A stretch of 64,000 nucleotides of DNA from Cytobacillus firmus (GCF_023612095.1 NZ_CP086235.1:3297501-3361500), one strand, 5' to 3'; counted from the stretch's first letter, positions 14,548 through 24,397 are shown. Notes: a model not told the origin generated them from the sequence alone. Made by a program: numbers and translations.

Positions 14548-16506
14548 TTAAGCTGTTTGCGGCTTTGCCTGATCGTCTTTTTTTATGAAAACCTGTAATG
14601 CAATCAACAGGATAAAGATACCTAATCCTACAATATCAGTAACCCCTTCAGGGTAAATAAGCAGCAGGCCTCCTGCAATTCCAAGCAGTCTTTCAAAAAT
14701 ATTCAACTTACGCAGCCAGTAGCCAATTACACCAGCGCCGATAGCCATCATACCAGCTAAAGCGGTGAATACTACCCAGATTAAGTAATACCAGGTGGTA
14801 TCGATCATCAATAACTCCGGTGACAGGACAAACATGTATGGGATAATAAAAGCCCCGATGGCAAGCTTGGATGCTGTTACGCCTGTCTTTATCGGATCTC
14901 CGCCGGATACTCCAGCTGCGGCAAATGCTGCAAGAGCAACTGGAGGTGTGACATCTGCCACAATACCGAAGTAGAATACAAATAAGTGAGCAGATAAATC
15001 AGGTACACCCAGGAGAATGATTGCCGGGGCGGCTATTGTTGATGTAATAACATAGTTTGCCGTTGTTGGTGATCCCATTCCCAGGATAATTGCTGCAACC
15101 ATTGTCAGCATCAAAGTAGGGATCAACAGCCCGCCGGAAAGATCAAGAAGGCCATTCGCCATCTTTAATCCAAGCCCTGTCTTTACAACTACCCCAACAA
15201 TAATACCTGCCGCAGCTGTTGCTGCAGCAACGCCCAAAGCTGTACGTGCACCATCAACTAAAGCATCGATAGCATCTCTGAATCCAATCCGCGTTTCCTT
15301 GCTGATCATACTTACTGCAACCGTAATGACAATTGACCAAAGAGCAGCACGTATTACACTCATTCCGCTCATCAGCAGGATGATAACTGCTAAAATCGGC
15401 AGCAGCAGATAAATCTTCTTCAATACTTCTTTCCGGTTAGGCATTTCTTCATCTTTCAGACCCCTAAGGCCTACACGCTTCGCTTCGAAGTGAGTCATGA
15501 TCCATACTCCTGCAAAATATAGAAGCGCCGGAATTGCAGCTGCCTTTGCAATATCCCAGTATGTAATACCGCCGCCAATAAACTCAACCATCAGGAATGC
15601 AGCAGCACCCATGATTGGAGGCATAATCTGGCCGCCAGTAGATGCAGTCGCTTCAACTGCGCCAGCGAATTCTTTTTTGTAGCCAAGCTTTTTCATCATA
15701 GGGATGGTAAAAGAGCCTGAAGTTACTACGTTAGCTACAGAACTTCCGCTAATTGTTCCCTGTAGTGCACTTGAAAAAATGGCAACCTTAGCCGGTCCGC
15801 CTGTTCTCTTTCCAGCGATGGATACGGCCAAATCATTAAAATACTGGCCAACCCCCGTTTTTACCAGGAACGAACCAAATAACAAGAATAGGAAAATAAA
15901 CGTAGCAGATACACCTAAAGGGGTACCCAGGATACCCTCTGTCGTAAAGAACATGGTCTGGACCAATCTTTCTAAATCAAGACCCCGGTGCGCCAAAAAT
16001 GCCGGCATATATGGCCCGAACATCGCATAGGCAAGAAAAATGACGGCAATAATGGTGATGGGAAGACCAACCGCACGCCTGGTAGCTTCCAGAACCAGAA
16101 GAACTGCAATGAGACCAACATAAAAATCAATCTCGGTCAGACGCCCGGCCCTCATGACAATTTCATCAATAAAAAGTGGCCAATAAGCTCCTACAGCAAT
16201 ACCCAGTATAGCTAAAATGATATCGTACCAGGCAACCTTATGCTTTCGTCCCCTGTCTTTCTTCCTTGCAGGGAACAAAAGAAAGATTAGGGCTAATGCA
16301 AAACCTAAATGAATCGAACGCTGCAGCTGGGCTGTAAGCATCCCGAAAACCCCTGTATATAAATGGAAAAGCGAAAATGCCAATAGCCCAAAAAAGACGA
16401 TCCAGCCCAGTACTCCTCCTAATTTCCTTGTACCAGCCTCTGGATCATATTTCTCCAGCAATTTCTGCTGTTCCTCAAGAGATAATGTTTCCCCTTTATT
16501 TTCCAA
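14548..16506 (-). CDS. TRAP transporter fused permease (4TM-12TM, DctQM-type), TAXI system
   Basis: A 652-residue membrane protein in which the small (DctQ-like) and large (DctM-like) TRAP permease parts are fused, as is usual in TAXI systems. It imports an organic anion using an ion gradient with the binding protein encoded upstream. The DctM-type core is visible, with GTISGSSVANVVTSGSFTIP (about residue 250), ATASTGGQIMPPIMGAAAF (about 290) and the late repeat MGSPTTANYV. The start overlaps the DUF1850 gene by 11 nt, indicating translational coupling. The substrate cannot be read from sequence; TAXI systems often carry glutamate or other C4/C5 acids. Confidence 0.92.
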   Translation of the reverse strand: MENKGETLSLEEQQKLLEKYDPEAGTRKLGGVLGWIVFFGLLAFSLFHLYTGVFGMLTAQLQRSIHLGFALALIFLLFPARKKDRGRKHKVAWYDIILAILGIAVGAYWPLFIDEIVMRAGRLTEIDFYVGLIAVLLVLEATRRAVGLPITIIAVIFLAYAMFGPYMPAFLAHRGLDLERLVQTMFFTTEGILGTPLGVSATFIFLFLLFGSFLVKTGVGQYFNDLAVSIAGKRTGGPAKVAIFSSALQGTISGSSVANVVTSGSFTIPMMKKLGYKKEFAGAVEATASTGGQIMPPIMGAAAFLMVEFIGGGITYWDIAKAAAIPALLYFAGVWIMTHFEAKRVGLRGLKDEEMPNRKEVLKKIYLLLPILAVIILLMSGMSVIRAALWSIVITVAVSMISKETRIGFRDAIDALVDGARTALGVAAATAAAGIIVGVVVKTGLGLKMANGLLDLSGGLLIPTLMLTMVAAIILGMGSPTTANYVITSTIAAPAIILLGVPDLSAHLFVFYFGIVADVTPPVALAAFAAAGVSGGDPIKTGVTASKLAIGAFIIPYMFVLSPELLMIDTTWYYLIWVVFTALAGMMAIGAGVIGYWLRKLNIFERLLGIAGGLLLIYPEGVTDIVGLGIFILLIALQVFIKKDDQAKPQTA

Positions 16507-17026
16507 GGATATTCACTCCTTTCAACACCTCGATTAAGTTTATCTTTTTCGCCTTTATTCTTACCCATGTACCAGGTTCGATATAATCTGAAAGGACATA
16601 TTCCCGGCCTTGCATAATCAATCTGTGATTGGCTCTGACCTTACCCAGCCTTAGGTCAAATGAAGGAAAAACCCTTTTCATATTCTTAATATAATATTTG
16701 CCGTTCTTTTGTTCAAATGTTTCTCCATCTGAAGCATTTTCAGGCATGCCAATGGCAAAATCCTCATACATGAGTTCGAACAATTTAATACTTCCATCTC
16801 CGGTTATAGTATAGCTTTCTACAACATCAGTAAGGTGGATGGAATGTGTATACTTTATCTTAAATGTTCTGTCCTCTTTAATCGGGAAATAAGCAATCAC
16901 CTTTCCTTTGTTTTGATACTCAAAAACAACCGCCTGCTTAATGGGTATGAAGAACATGATTGCGATGGTTATGATTACGAGGAGTGCCAGGACCGCCTTT
17001 TTATACCCTGGCTTATTAAATTTCAT
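16496..17026 (-). CDS. DUF1850 protein, TAXI-TRAP accessory
   Basis: A 176-residue protein with one N-terminal membrane helix (about residues 8-28) and an extracytoplasmic beta-rich domain. KYTHSIHLTDVVESY is the conserved DUF1850 stretch, followed by LFELMYEDFAIGMPE. DUF1850 proteins are typically encoded between the binding protein and fused permease of TAXI-type TRAP operons, exactly as here, and the gene overlaps the permease start. Their role is not established; a structural or assembly part of the transporter is inferred. Confidence 0.85.
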   Translation of the reverse strand: MKFNKPGYKKAVLALLVIITIAIMFFIPIKQAVVFEYQNKGKVIAYFPIKEDRTFKIKYTHSIHLTDVVESYTITGDGSIKLFELMYEDFAIGMPENASDGETFEQKNGKYYIKNMKRVFPSFDLRLGKVRANHRLIMQGREYVLSDYIEPGTWVRIKAKKINLIEVLKGVNILGK

Positions 17027-17090
17027 GAAACCTCCACCTAAAAAAATTTGTCAGTTTTTACAATTGATTGCCACTTCATTTTAAAAATTA

Positions 17091-17137
17091 ATTGACCGGC
17101 GCAATAACCTTATCAGGTTTTACAGCCGGCCAAAATT
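17091..17137 (-). terminator. Intergenic stem-loop after the TAXI binding-protein gene
   Basis: On the minus strand TTGGCCGGC...AACCT and AGGTT...GCCGGTCAA form an imperfect stem, followed by an AT-rich stretch ending in T. It probably attenuates read-through or protects the binding-protein mRNA. Confidence 0.5.
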
Positions 17138-17163
17138 CATTATTTGATTATGTTGGTGAAAGA

Positions 17164-18156
17164 TTATTCAGCTTTAAAGCCTTTTTCATCGAAATACTTT
17201 TTAGCACCAGGGTGCAGTTCGATGCCAGTACCCTTTACAGCATTTTCAGCTTTAATCATTTTTCCTTTGGCATGTGTAACTTTGTCCAGGTTCTCAAAGA
17301 TTGCTTTCGTAACATCGTAAACTACATCCTCTGAAAGGTCATTTGAAACAACAAGCATTGCCTGAACTGCGACTGTCGGCGCAGCTTCCGCAAGCTTATA
17401 TGTTCCAGATGGCACTTCATCCTGTACATAGTAAGGATATTTCTCGATTAATGCATCGATTTTATCCTGCTCAAGTGGAATAATCACAACATCTTCCGTT
17501 GCAGAAAGTCCTTCTACAGCACCTGTAGGTGTTCCGGCTGTAACGAATGCAGCATCAATATTGCCATCCTGAATTCCGGCAGTTGATTCATCAAAAGAAA
17601 GGTCCTGTTTTTTAATGTCATCCAATTTGATTCCATGCACTTCAAGAATCTGCTCTGCGTTTGCAGCAGTTCCTGAACCAGGTGCACCGATTGAAACTTT
17701 TTTGCCTTTTAAGTCTTCAACAGATTTAATGCCAGATTTTGCAGTAGTAACGATCTGGATCGTTTCCGGATAAAGGGTGCCGATCGCACTTACATTGTCA
17801 ACTGCTGCACCTTCAAACATTAATTTACCTTCTTGCGCATATGAAGCAATGTCAGTTTGAGAAAATGCAATCTCAGCATTGCCATCTTTCAATGTGTTCA
17901 TGTTCTCTGCAGATGCACCTGAAACTTCAGCATTTGTATCAATGCCTGTAGCATCAGAAATAATTTCAGCGAATGATCCGCCCAGCGGATAGTATGTACC
18001 GCCTGTTCCACCAGTTACAATGCTCATGAACTTAGGCTTGTCTGCGCCGCCTTTTCCATCTCCGCCGCCTTCATCTTTACCGCCGCCGCAGGCTGCAAGA
18101 ACCATGGAAAGCGCTAACAGCAGAGCTGTGGACAGGAATATACTTCTCTTCTTCAT
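17164..18156 (-). CDS. TAXI family TRAP transporter solute-binding lipoprotein
   Basis: A 330-residue lipoprotein. The signal peptide ends at LAAC (Cys23), followed by a Gly/Lys-rich linker. The mature part begins with FMSIVTGGTGGTYYPLGG, the TAXI-specific opening, and continues with GKKVSIGAPGSGTAANAEQIL, the ligand-loop region of the family. It captures the solute outside the cell and delivers it to the fused permease. It is first in the operon, and a stem-loop separates it from the two downstream genes, which fits higher expression of the binding protein. Confidence 0.92.
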   Translation of the reverse strand: MKKRSIFLSTALLLALSMVLAACGGGKDEGGGDGKGGADKPKFMSIVTGGTGGTYYPLGGSFAEIISDATGIDTNAEVSGASAENMNTLKDGNAEIAFSQTDIASYAQEGKLMFEGAAVDNVSAIGTLYPETIQIVTTAKSGIKSVEDLKGKKVSIGAPGSGTAANAEQILEVHGIKLDDIKKQDLSFDESTAGIQDGNIDAAFVTAGTPTGAVEGLSATEDVVIIPLEQDKIDALIEKYPYYVQDEVPSGTYKLAEAAPTVAVQAMLVVSNDLSEDVVYDVTKAIFENLDKVTHAKGKMIKAENAVKGTGIELHPGAKKYFDEKGFKAE

Positions 18157-18385
18157 CCTATTTCCCCCTTTTAAAGATTAGATTTCATCAATTATATACT
18201 AACATAAACTTTATTAGAATTGTCAAATGATTCCTAGTTTCATTTAAATACGGAAATTTATTTACTACAAATAAAATTGATCCCGGTAAATGAATGAGAA
18301 TGCAAGTAAAAAGCAATTCCTATATATATATGATAAAATCATCATGTAAACTCTTACATAAAGACTAAACGGAGGAACAGACATT

Positions 18386-19108
18386 ATGGATTACCCTAGA
18401 GGATCAATACATGACATTACAATTCAAAGCAAAGAGCTGGGCGAAGACGTTGAACTGCTCATTTATTTGCCCGCTTCCTTTTCCCCTTTATATAAATACA
18501 CTGTTGTTATAGCCCAGGACGGGAAGGATTACTTCCAGCTGGGAAGAGTCGGGCGCATTGCAGATGAATTATTAGATGGAAAAGGAATCGAAAACATCAT
18601 TATTGTTGGTGTGCCTTATAAAAACGTCAAAGACAGATGGAAGAAATATCATCCGGACGGTGAAAAGCATAATGCATATATCCGTTTTCTTGCACATGAA
18701 CTGGTTCCATACCTTGACAATGAGTTCCCTACTTATCAAATGGGAATGGGACGAGCACTTATGGGAGATTCCCTTGCTGCAACTGTTTCCTTAATGGCGG
18801 CCCTTCAATACCCTAATACCTTCGGAAGGCTAATTCTTCAATCACCTTATGTTGATAACTCCGTTACAGCAGCTGTAGAGGAATTTACGCAGCCTCACCT
18901 TCTTAATATTTACCATGTTATCGGGAAAGGCGAGACATCCGTAAAAACCACAGGAGGGGAAGAGAAAGACTTTCTGACTCCAAACCGGGATCTTTCCAAT
19001 CTGTTTAAGCAAAAGCAATTTCCTTACTTTTATGATGAATTCGAGGGAGATCATACATGGACATACTGGCAGCCTGATTTAAAAAGGGCGTTAAAGTTTA
19101 TGTTTTAA
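18386..19108 (+). CDS. yjcH: Putative alpha/beta-hydrolase esterase (YjcH)
   Basis: A 240-residue protein of the esterase D/enterochelin-esterase type. The nucleophile elbow is GDSLAA (about residue 133), and the C-terminal EGDHTW carries the likely catalytic His. The N-terminal IYLPASF and VIAQDGKDYF match the oxyanion side of the fold. It has no signal peptide, so it should act in the cytoplasm; the substrate is unknown. Order and orientation with yjcG and yjcF match B. subtilis, which supports the name. A GGAGG site precedes the ATG. Confidence 0.85.
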   Translation: MDYPRGSIHDITIQSKELGEDVELLIYLPASFSPLYKYTVVIAQDGKDYFQLGRVGRIADELLDGKGIENIIIVGVPYKNVKDRWKKYHPDGEKHNAYIRFLAHELVPYLDNEFPTYQMGMGRALMGDSLAATVSLMAALQYPNTFGRLILQSPYVDNSVTAAVEEFTQPHLLNIYHVIGKGETSVKTTGGEEKDFLTPNRDLSNLFKQKQFPYFYDEFEGDHTWTYWQPDLKRALKFMF

Positions 19109-19299
19109 CTGGAAATTGAGTGAAAAGAACTATTCTTCCGCTATAAAAAGATTACCTAAGCTCACTGCTTTTTATTGTGAAAAAAGGTATAATTAGATAA
19201 TGAATTTAGAAAATTTGCTATAATAGTTCAACAAAGTGTTTTTCATCTCAGTAGAGCCTGCCTATTATAAAAATTATTAATAAACATGGAGGTTGTTGT

Positions 19300-19818
19300 A
19301 TGGAGACTAATTACGGCATTGTTATTTTCCCGTCAAAAAAACTGCAGGATTTGGCCAATTCTTATAGAAAGCGGTATGACCCGCATTATGCTCTAATTTC
19401 TCCGCATATAACTTTAAGATCGCGCTTTGAAGCATCTGAAGAAGAAATAAAGCAGCTGACAGAAACGCTTTATGAAATAGCTAAGAAACACGACCCATTT
19501 CAAATAAATGCATCAAAAATCAGCTCTTTCCAGCCTGTCAACAATGTGATTTATTTCAAAATTGAGCCTTCAGCACAGCTCGAAGAGTTACATATTGAAC
19601 TAAATGATCATATTAGCGGAGAAACACCCGAATATAATTTTGTCCCACATATTACCATCGGGCAAAAACTCTCCAATGATGAGCATTCAGATGTTTATGG
19701 AAGTTTAAGGATGCAGCCCGTGAATCATGAAGAGGTTATCGATCGTTTTCACCTTCTGTATCAGCTGGAAAATGGTTCTTGGACCGTATATGAAACATTC
19801 AGGCTAGGAAAGGAATAG
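19300..19818 (+). CDS. yjcG: 2'-5' RNA ligase / cyclic phosphodiesterase superfamily protein (YjcG)
   Basis: A 172-residue LigT/2H phosphoesterase-like protein. Both catalytic H-x-T motifs are visible: HITL (about residue 34) and HITI (about residue 120). The family cleaves or joins 2'-5' linkages or cyclic phosphates of RNA or nucleotides. It is placed 191 nt after yjcH and 4 nt before yjcF, as in B. subtilis. The physiological substrate is unknown. Confidence 0.9.
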   Translation: METNYGIVIFPSKKLQDLANSYRKRYDPHYALISPHITLRSRFEASEEEIKQLTETLYEIAKKHDPFQINASKISSFQPVNNVIYFKIEPSAQLEELHIELNDHISGETPEYNFVPHITIGQKLSNDEHSDVYGSLRMQPVNHEEVIDRFHLLYQLENGSWTVYETFRLGKE

Positions 19819-19822
19819 TGAA

Positions 19823-20245
19823 ATGGAAGTAAAAGTTGTATCATCTGAGCAAGAACTGCTAGATGCTTTCTCAGTAAGAAAACACGTTTTTGTCAGCGAG
19901 CAAAATGTTCCTGAAGAAGAGGAAATCGATCAGTTCGAGGACGAAGCAGTCCATTTTGTACTTTATAATAATGGCATGCCAGCAGGTGCCGGAAGGTTTC
20001 GTACCGTTGACGGCAATGGCAAAGTGGAAAGAATTTGCGTATTGAAGGAACACCGCAAGAGCGGATCCGGAAAAGCAATAATGGATAAAATTGAGGAACA
20101 TGCTTTGAAACAAGGATTGTCTGCCTTAAAATTAAATGCCCAGACTCAGGCCATACCCTTTTATGAAAAACTGGGCTATAAGGTGATCTCTGAAGAATTT
20201 ATGGATGCCGGAATCCCGCACCGTACAATGAAGAAAACAATATAG
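19823..20245 (+). CDS. yjcF: GNAT N-acetyltransferase (YjcF)
   Basis: A 140-residue single-domain GNAT. It opens with the YjcF/ElaA-like pattern AFSVRKHVFVSEQNVPEEEEIDQFE, seen here as RKHVFVSEQNVPEEEEID. The CoA-binding motif VLKEHRKSGSGKAIMDKIE lies near residues 73-91, and the last strand is IPFYEKLGYKVISEEF. The acceptor substrate is unknown. It starts 4 nt after yjcG, with GGAAAGGA as ribosome site, so the two are co-translated. Confidence 0.9.
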   Translation: MEVKVVSSEQELLDAFSVRKHVFVSEQNVPEEEEIDQFEDEAVHFVLYNNGMPAGAGRFRTVDGNGKVERICVLKEHRKSGSGKAIMDKIEEHALKQGLSALKLNAQTQAIPFYEKLGYKVISEEFMDAGIPHRTMKKTI

Positions 20246-20251
20246 CGGACA

Positions 20252-20282
20252 AGCTCCTGCCATGATGGCGGGAGCTTTTTTG
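20252..20282 (+). terminator. Terminator of the yjcH-yjcG-yjcF unit
   Basis: AAGCTCCTGCCA and TGGCGGGAGCTT form a long stem with a 3-nt loop and a T run. Confidence 0.88.
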
Positions 20283-20378
20283 ATGCCTCATCTTAAAGCA
20301 AACGCGTTAGAAGCTGCAATAATTTTAGGGCTTTCTGCAAACACTATTTGGGATACAGCATTCTAAGGAGTGGTTTGA

Positions 20379-21053
20379 ATGGAATATTTACATATCTTAA
20401 GTGTACTTGGGGTAGGATATATTTTCTTGTTTATTATGGCGAAACTCCTTGGTAAAACACAAATTACACAAATTACTCCTTTTGATTTTATCTCAGCAAT
20501 CGTGTTAGGCGAGCTGGTTGGCAATGCTCTATACGACCAGGAGACTGGAATTCCCGAAATTTTCTTTGCTGTTACAGTATGGGGGACTCTCATATACGCA
20601 ACAGAAACTCTTACTCAGAAATATAAGCGGGCTCGCAAGCTTCTTGAAGGTGAGCCCTCAATCGTTATAAAAAAAGGGAAAATTATTTATGAAGAACTGA
20701 AAAAAAATCATCTCGACATCAATCAGCTGCAGCACCTCCTCAGATCAAAGGATGTTTTTTCAATCAGAGAATGTGAATATGCCATACTGGAAACGGATGG
20801 AACTGTCAGTGCATTAAAAAAACCGCATTTCGCGGCACCAACCATTCAAGATTTGAACCTCCCAACAAATAATGTTGAACTGCCTGTAACAGTAATTTTA
20901 GACGGAGAGGTGGTTTGGGATAATCTTAAAAGCATTAATTGGGATGAAACAATACTAAAGAATGAAATTAAAAAATTTGGAGCGAGCGGTGTGAAAGATG
21001 TTCTGTACGCTGAATGGAAAAAAGGAGAGGCCTTGCACGTTCAAAAATATTAA
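20379..21053 (+). CDS. DUF421/YetF-family membrane protein
   Basis: A 224-residue protein with three N-terminal membrane helices (about residues 5-25, 33-55 and 60-80) and a cytoplasmic C-terminal domain. The family pattern GKTQITQITPFDFISAIVLG (about residues 24-43) is visible, as are LLEGEPSIVIKKGKI and ELRK-like segments. DUF421/YetF genes are members of the spoVA2mob operon that makes spores very heat resistant; here the gene stands alone, about 3.6 kb from the local SpoVA operon. No catalytic role is known. Confidence 0.85.
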   Translation: MEYLHILSVLGVGYIFLFIMAKLLGKTQITQITPFDFISAIVLGELVGNALYDQETGIPEIFFAVTVWGTLIYATETLTQKYKRARKLLEGEPSIVIKKGKIIYEELKKNHLDINQLQHLLRSKDVFSIRECEYAILETDGTVSALKKPHFAAPTIQDLNLPTNNVELPVTVILDGEVVWDNLKSINWDETILKNEIKKFGASGVKDVLYAEWKKGEALHVQKY

Positions 21054-21063
21054 GCCTCTCCTC
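21023..21063 (+). terminator. Hairpin at the 3' end of the DUF421 gene
   Basis: GGAGAGGC and GCCTCTCC pair across the stop codon; the following tail is only moderately T-rich. Confidence 0.45.
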
Positions 21064-21104
21064 TAATTTGGGGATTTAGATAACTAGGTCCTTCTTCGGC
21101 TTTC

Positions 21105-21389
21105 TTATATGCATTCACTAATAAAACGCCCTTTTCCTGTCAGCTCTCCATATGTTTCTTCTGCTTTTTTCCTTGTGTTGCGTGTTTGAGTGTCTTCCCG
21201 CTCTTTATTAATTGATTTAGTAGACCTTCTTTGAAAATCAAGGGGAAGTTCGTGACGGAATGCTTTTTCATTGGATTGTGCTGATATCCTGGGAACTGGC
21301 ACCAACCGGAAAGGATCATACTTTGTGCCAATCTCTCTTTCTGCATACTGATTATATTGATATGATGTTACAGGCAGAATATAGCCCAT
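21105..21389 (-). CDS. Small hypothetical protein
   Basis: A 94-residue basic protein without membrane segments or cysteines apart from one near the end. The N-terminus is Tyr/Gln-rich (SYQYNQYAER), the middle is rich in Arg and Lys, and it ends in TYGELTGKGRFISECI. GGGGGAG lies 5 nt before the ATG, so it is probably translated. It sits between DUF421 and yjcD on the opposite strand. Proteins of this look near spore genes are often expressed late, but I recognise no family. Confidence 0.6.
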   Translation of the reverse strand: MGYILPVTSYQYNQYAEREIGTKYDPFRLVPVPRISAQSNEKAFRHELPLDFQRRSTKSINKEREDTQTRNTRKKAEETYGELTGKGRFISECI

Positions 21390-21593
21390 GAAGACTCCCC
21401 CTTCGATTATGTATTTATCTGATTATTAAGAGAATACGTAACTATTTTTAATTTTATGTACCCGTTTCCATGAAATTTTAAACAGAATAGCACTTTAGAA
21501 TCCTTTACCGGTTTGTTATGATTAAATTTGTCTTGTGGTTAAAAAGAAATTATATTGTTAAACTCGGCAATTTATATATAATGGGGTATTTTT

Positions 21594-23912
21594 ATGAAAA
21601 CAGCAAAATTACATAATAAGACTGTGAATCTGGAACAATTGAACAGAGAAAGTTTTCAGCATATTTATGAAGAAGGCAAAAAAGGAAAGCTGTGCTGTCC
21701 TGATTGCGGAGCTTCTGTCCGCTTGTATTTGGGAATTCTTGATGAACCTCATTTTTATCATATTCATCAAAGCAGCAGAACGTGCAAAGATATAGCTCTT
21801 AACCCCGAACCAGTCCAGACGGAGACTGAAGAATATATAGAAAGAAACGGGTTTAAAATTCCTGTTTCGAGGCCAATTGCTTCAGCGGCAGTAAAGGAAA
21901 CCGAATCAGCCTTTAAAAAGGCTCAGCCGGTAAAAAATATCCCACCCTATTTAAAAGAAGCTACTGCAAGTCCCAGTTTCCCTGATGAATACCTAAAGTC
22001 CCTTTCACAGGCAGGTGTATTCTTGGATAAACAGCAGGCAGCGGCTGTATCTCATGTAGATGGCCCGCTGCTCGTTCTGGCAGGTGCAGGCAGCGGCAAA
22101 ACCCGTGTTTTAACAACACGGACTGCTTTTATGCTTCGTGAGAAAAATATCGACCCTAAATCCATAATGCTTGTCACATTTACAGCTAAGGCTGCTGCTG
22201 AAATGAAGGAGCGCCTTATCCAATACCCTGGAATGGATTCCCGTAAGGTCAGGCAAATTGTTTCAGGCACTTTTCACAGCTTATTTTATCGGATCCTTTC
22301 CTTCCACAATCCGGAAAAATGGGCTTCCGGCAAGCTCCTTAATAAAGAATGGCAGCGGGAACAGATAATTAAGGAATCCAGCAAAGACTTAAAGCTCGAT
22401 GAAAAGGAATTTGCGTTTGACCTCGCCCTCCAGCAAATCAGTTATTGGAAAAATTCTCTCACCATACCCGGGAAGGTTCATCCAAAGAATGAGTGGGAGG
22501 AACAAACTGCGATTCTTTATAATAGGTATGAACAAACAAAGATAAAAAGAGAATTGTTCGATTTTGATGATATGCTCACAGGCTGTCATGCCCTTTTTCT
22601 CGAAGAACCTGAGCTTCTCGAACAATATCAAAATCGCTTTCAGTATTTCCTGATCGATGAGTTCCAGGATATTAATAATGTTCAATATGAGCTAATGAAA
22701 ATGCTGTCTGATAAAACCAAAAATGTCTGTGCAGTGGGTGACGATGATCAATCTATATATGCCTTCAGAGGGAGCGATCCCCAATATCTTTTGGATTTCG
22801 AAAAAGATTTCCCTGGTGCAAAAGTAATAACATTGAGTCAGAATTACCGCTCTGCTCATGAGATCGTATCAGCTGCAAACCATATCATTTCTCTGAATAA
22901 ATATAGACGTCCCAAAAGCATGAGTGCTCAATTTTCAGGTGGACAGCACCCCTTTCTCTTTTTTCCTTATGATGAGGAAGAAGAAGCTACAATGATCCTG
23001 ACTGATATCCAGGAAAAAATTGAAGAAGGGTATGAACCGCGGGATTTTGCAGTATTATTCCGTACTCATACCGGGAGCAGGGCCATTTTTGAGCGGCTGG
23101 CCAATTCCAGCCTTCCGTTTAAATTGGATCAGGATGCCGAATCGTTTTATGATCGGTTTATTGTTCGAAGCATGCTTGCTTTTCTAAAGCTGTCGGTGAA
23201 TGAAGATGACCAGACAGCTTTGAAAGATATGCTGCCTTCTCTATTTGTTAAACAATCTGTCCTTCAGGATATTAAGGCAGAAAGCATCTTACAGGATTGC
23301 TCATTACTTGAGTGCCTGAAATTTATAAAAACAGGCTTTGCTTTTCAGGAAAGCAAATTAAAAAAAGTGATCCCTGTTACCAGGTCGATCTCAGGACTTA
23401 GTCCCATCACCGCAATAGAAACTGTTGAAAAGGAATTGGGCTTTCAGGACTTTATAAAAAAACGCGGCAATGAAGGCAATAAAATGGATAAAGGTTCTGA
23501 TGATATAAAAGATTTGAAGGTCGCTGCGCGCAACTTTCAGTCTCTTAAAGAGTTTCTGGAGCATACCGAACATATGAGAGCCATGAACAAAGAAATCAAG
23601 CGCCTCAGCAGGAATAATGATAATGCCATTACATTAAGCACTATCCACCGTGCAAAAGGGCTTGAATATAATGTGGTATATGTGGCCGGTGCAGTTGAAG
23701 GAAACCTTCCGCATGATCATGCACTGGAAGCTTACCGTTCAGGTGATTCTGCCCCATTAGAGGAAGAACGAAGGTTAATGTACGTTGCTGTAACAAGGGC
23801 CAGGAAAGACTTGTATATATCTGTGCCGGAAAAAAGGCGTGGACGGAAGACACATTCCTCAAGGTTCCTTGCCCCCATCACAAGAAGCGGCAGGAACAAT
23901 AGCGGAAAATAA
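21594..23912 (+). CDS. yjcD: UvrD/Rep-family DNA helicase with N-terminal zinc-ribbon-like domain (YjcD)
   Basis: A 772-residue superfamily 1A helicase. Walker A is LAGAGSGKTRVL (about residues 162-173), Walker B is LIDEFQDINN, and motifs DDDQSIYAFRG, LSQNYRS, STIHRAKGLEYNVV and YVAVTRARKDL follow in order, so the motor is complete. It unwinds DNA 3'-5' and probably acts in repair or recombination. About 100 N-terminal residues precede the motor and contain LCCPDCGASVR...PHFYHIHQ...C, a metal-binding-like module also seen in CoiA in this window. B. subtilis YjcD is of similar length. Confidence 0.93.
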   Translation: MKTAKLHNKTVNLEQLNRESFQHIYEEGKKGKLCCPDCGASVRLYLGILDEPHFYHIHQSSRTCKDIALNPEPVQTETEEYIERNGFKIPVSRPIASAAVKETESAFKKAQPVKNIPPYLKEATASPSFPDEYLKSLSQAGVFLDKQQAAAVSHVDGPLLVLAGAGSGKTRVLTTRTAFMLREKNIDPKSIMLVTFTAKAAAEMKERLIQYPGMDSRKVRQIVSGTFHSLFYRILSFHNPEKWASGKLLNKEWQREQIIKESSKDLKLDEKEFAFDLALQQISYWKNSLTIPGKVHPKNEWEEQTAILYNRYEQTKIKRELFDFDDMLTGCHALFLEEPELLEQYQNRFQYFLIDEFQDINNVQYELMKMLSDKTKNVCAVGDDDQSIYAFRGSDPQYLLDFEKDFPGAKVITLSQNYRSAHEIVSAANHIISLNKYRRPKSMSAQFSGGQHPFLFFPYDEEEEATMILTDIQEKIEEGYEPRDFAVLFRTHTGSRAIFERLANSSLPFKLDQDAESFYDRFIVRSMLAFLKLSVNEDDQTALKDMLPSLFVKQSVLQDIKAESILQDCSLLECLKFIKTGFAFQESKLKKVIPVTRSISGLSPITAIETVEKELGFQDFIKKRGNEGNKMDKGSDDIKDLKVAARNFQSLKEFLEHTEHMRAMNKEIKRLSRNNDNAITLSTIHRAKGLEYNVVYVAGAVEGNLPHDHALEAYRSGDSAPLEEERRLMYVAVTRARKDLYISVPEKRRGRKTHSSRFLAPITRSGRNNSGK

Positions 23913-23956
23913 ACAGAAGACCTGGCTGCAACCCGGCCAGGCCCTTCTGTTATTTT
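23911..23956. terminator. Terminator between yjcD and spoVIF
   Basis: ACAGAAGACCTGGC and the facing GGCCAGGCCCTTCTGT form a long imperfect stem followed by a T run. It lies between the two convergent genes and overlaps the spoVIF stop. Confidence 0.75.
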
Positions 23957-24213
23957 TTATTCATCATTTGGGAAATTGTATTAAAGTCAAGCTGCTTTCC
24001 ATCAGCAACGATCGACTTGACAATCTTATCTTCCATATCCTTAGAGACTGGTTTGTTTGCAATTTGTGAAACTCTCTTGATTACATTTCGCACTGTTTTT
24101 TCATCTTTAAAATTTGCACTCTGCAAAGAGCCGGCCAGTTCAAATACATCCTTCATATTTACGCCTGTTTTCTTTTCAAGGTTCTTAAAAAAGTTGTTAT
24201 CCATACTGCTCAA
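23950..24213 (-). CDS. spoVIF: Stage VI sporulation protein F
   Basis: An 87-residue protein matching SpoVIF over its full length: NNFFKNLEKKTGVNMKDVF, SLQSANFKDEKTVR and LDFNTISQMMN are hallmark stretches. In B. subtilis it is made in the mother cell under sigma-K and is needed for proper coat assembly and spore resistance. A TTG at 24213 with GGAG 5 nt upstream is kept as the start; an in-frame ATG 9 nt later (MDNNFF) is an alternative. It is followed by a terminator and convergent with yjcD. Confidence 0.93.
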   Translation of the reverse strand: MSSMDNNFFKNLEKKTGVNMKDVFELAGSLQSANFKDEKTVRNVIKRVSQIANKPVSKDMEDKIVKSIVADGKQLDFNTISQMMNKK

Positions 24214-24347
24214 TCACGCTCCTTCATTTACTCTTTTATATCTTATGAAGGTGGGCGGAAAACGTGAAATGTAATAAATATTTATCGAAGTCTAATGGGC
24301 AGTAAAACCCCCTTGATTGAAATTTCACTTTATGTACATTATATGCA

Positions 24348-24392
24348 AAAAAGCCGACACAAAACCTGCTGCCGGTTCTGAGTCAGCTCTTT
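24348..24392 (-). terminator. Terminator of yjcZ
   Basis: On the minus strand GCTGAC...AACC pairs with GGTT...GTCGGC, followed by TTTTTT. Confidence 0.7.
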
Positions 24393-24397
24393 ACAAT

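Noticed and set aside
15704..16030. Long plus-strand frames opposite the TRAP permease
   Set aside because: They are complements of hydrophobic codons in the real gene and lack start signals.
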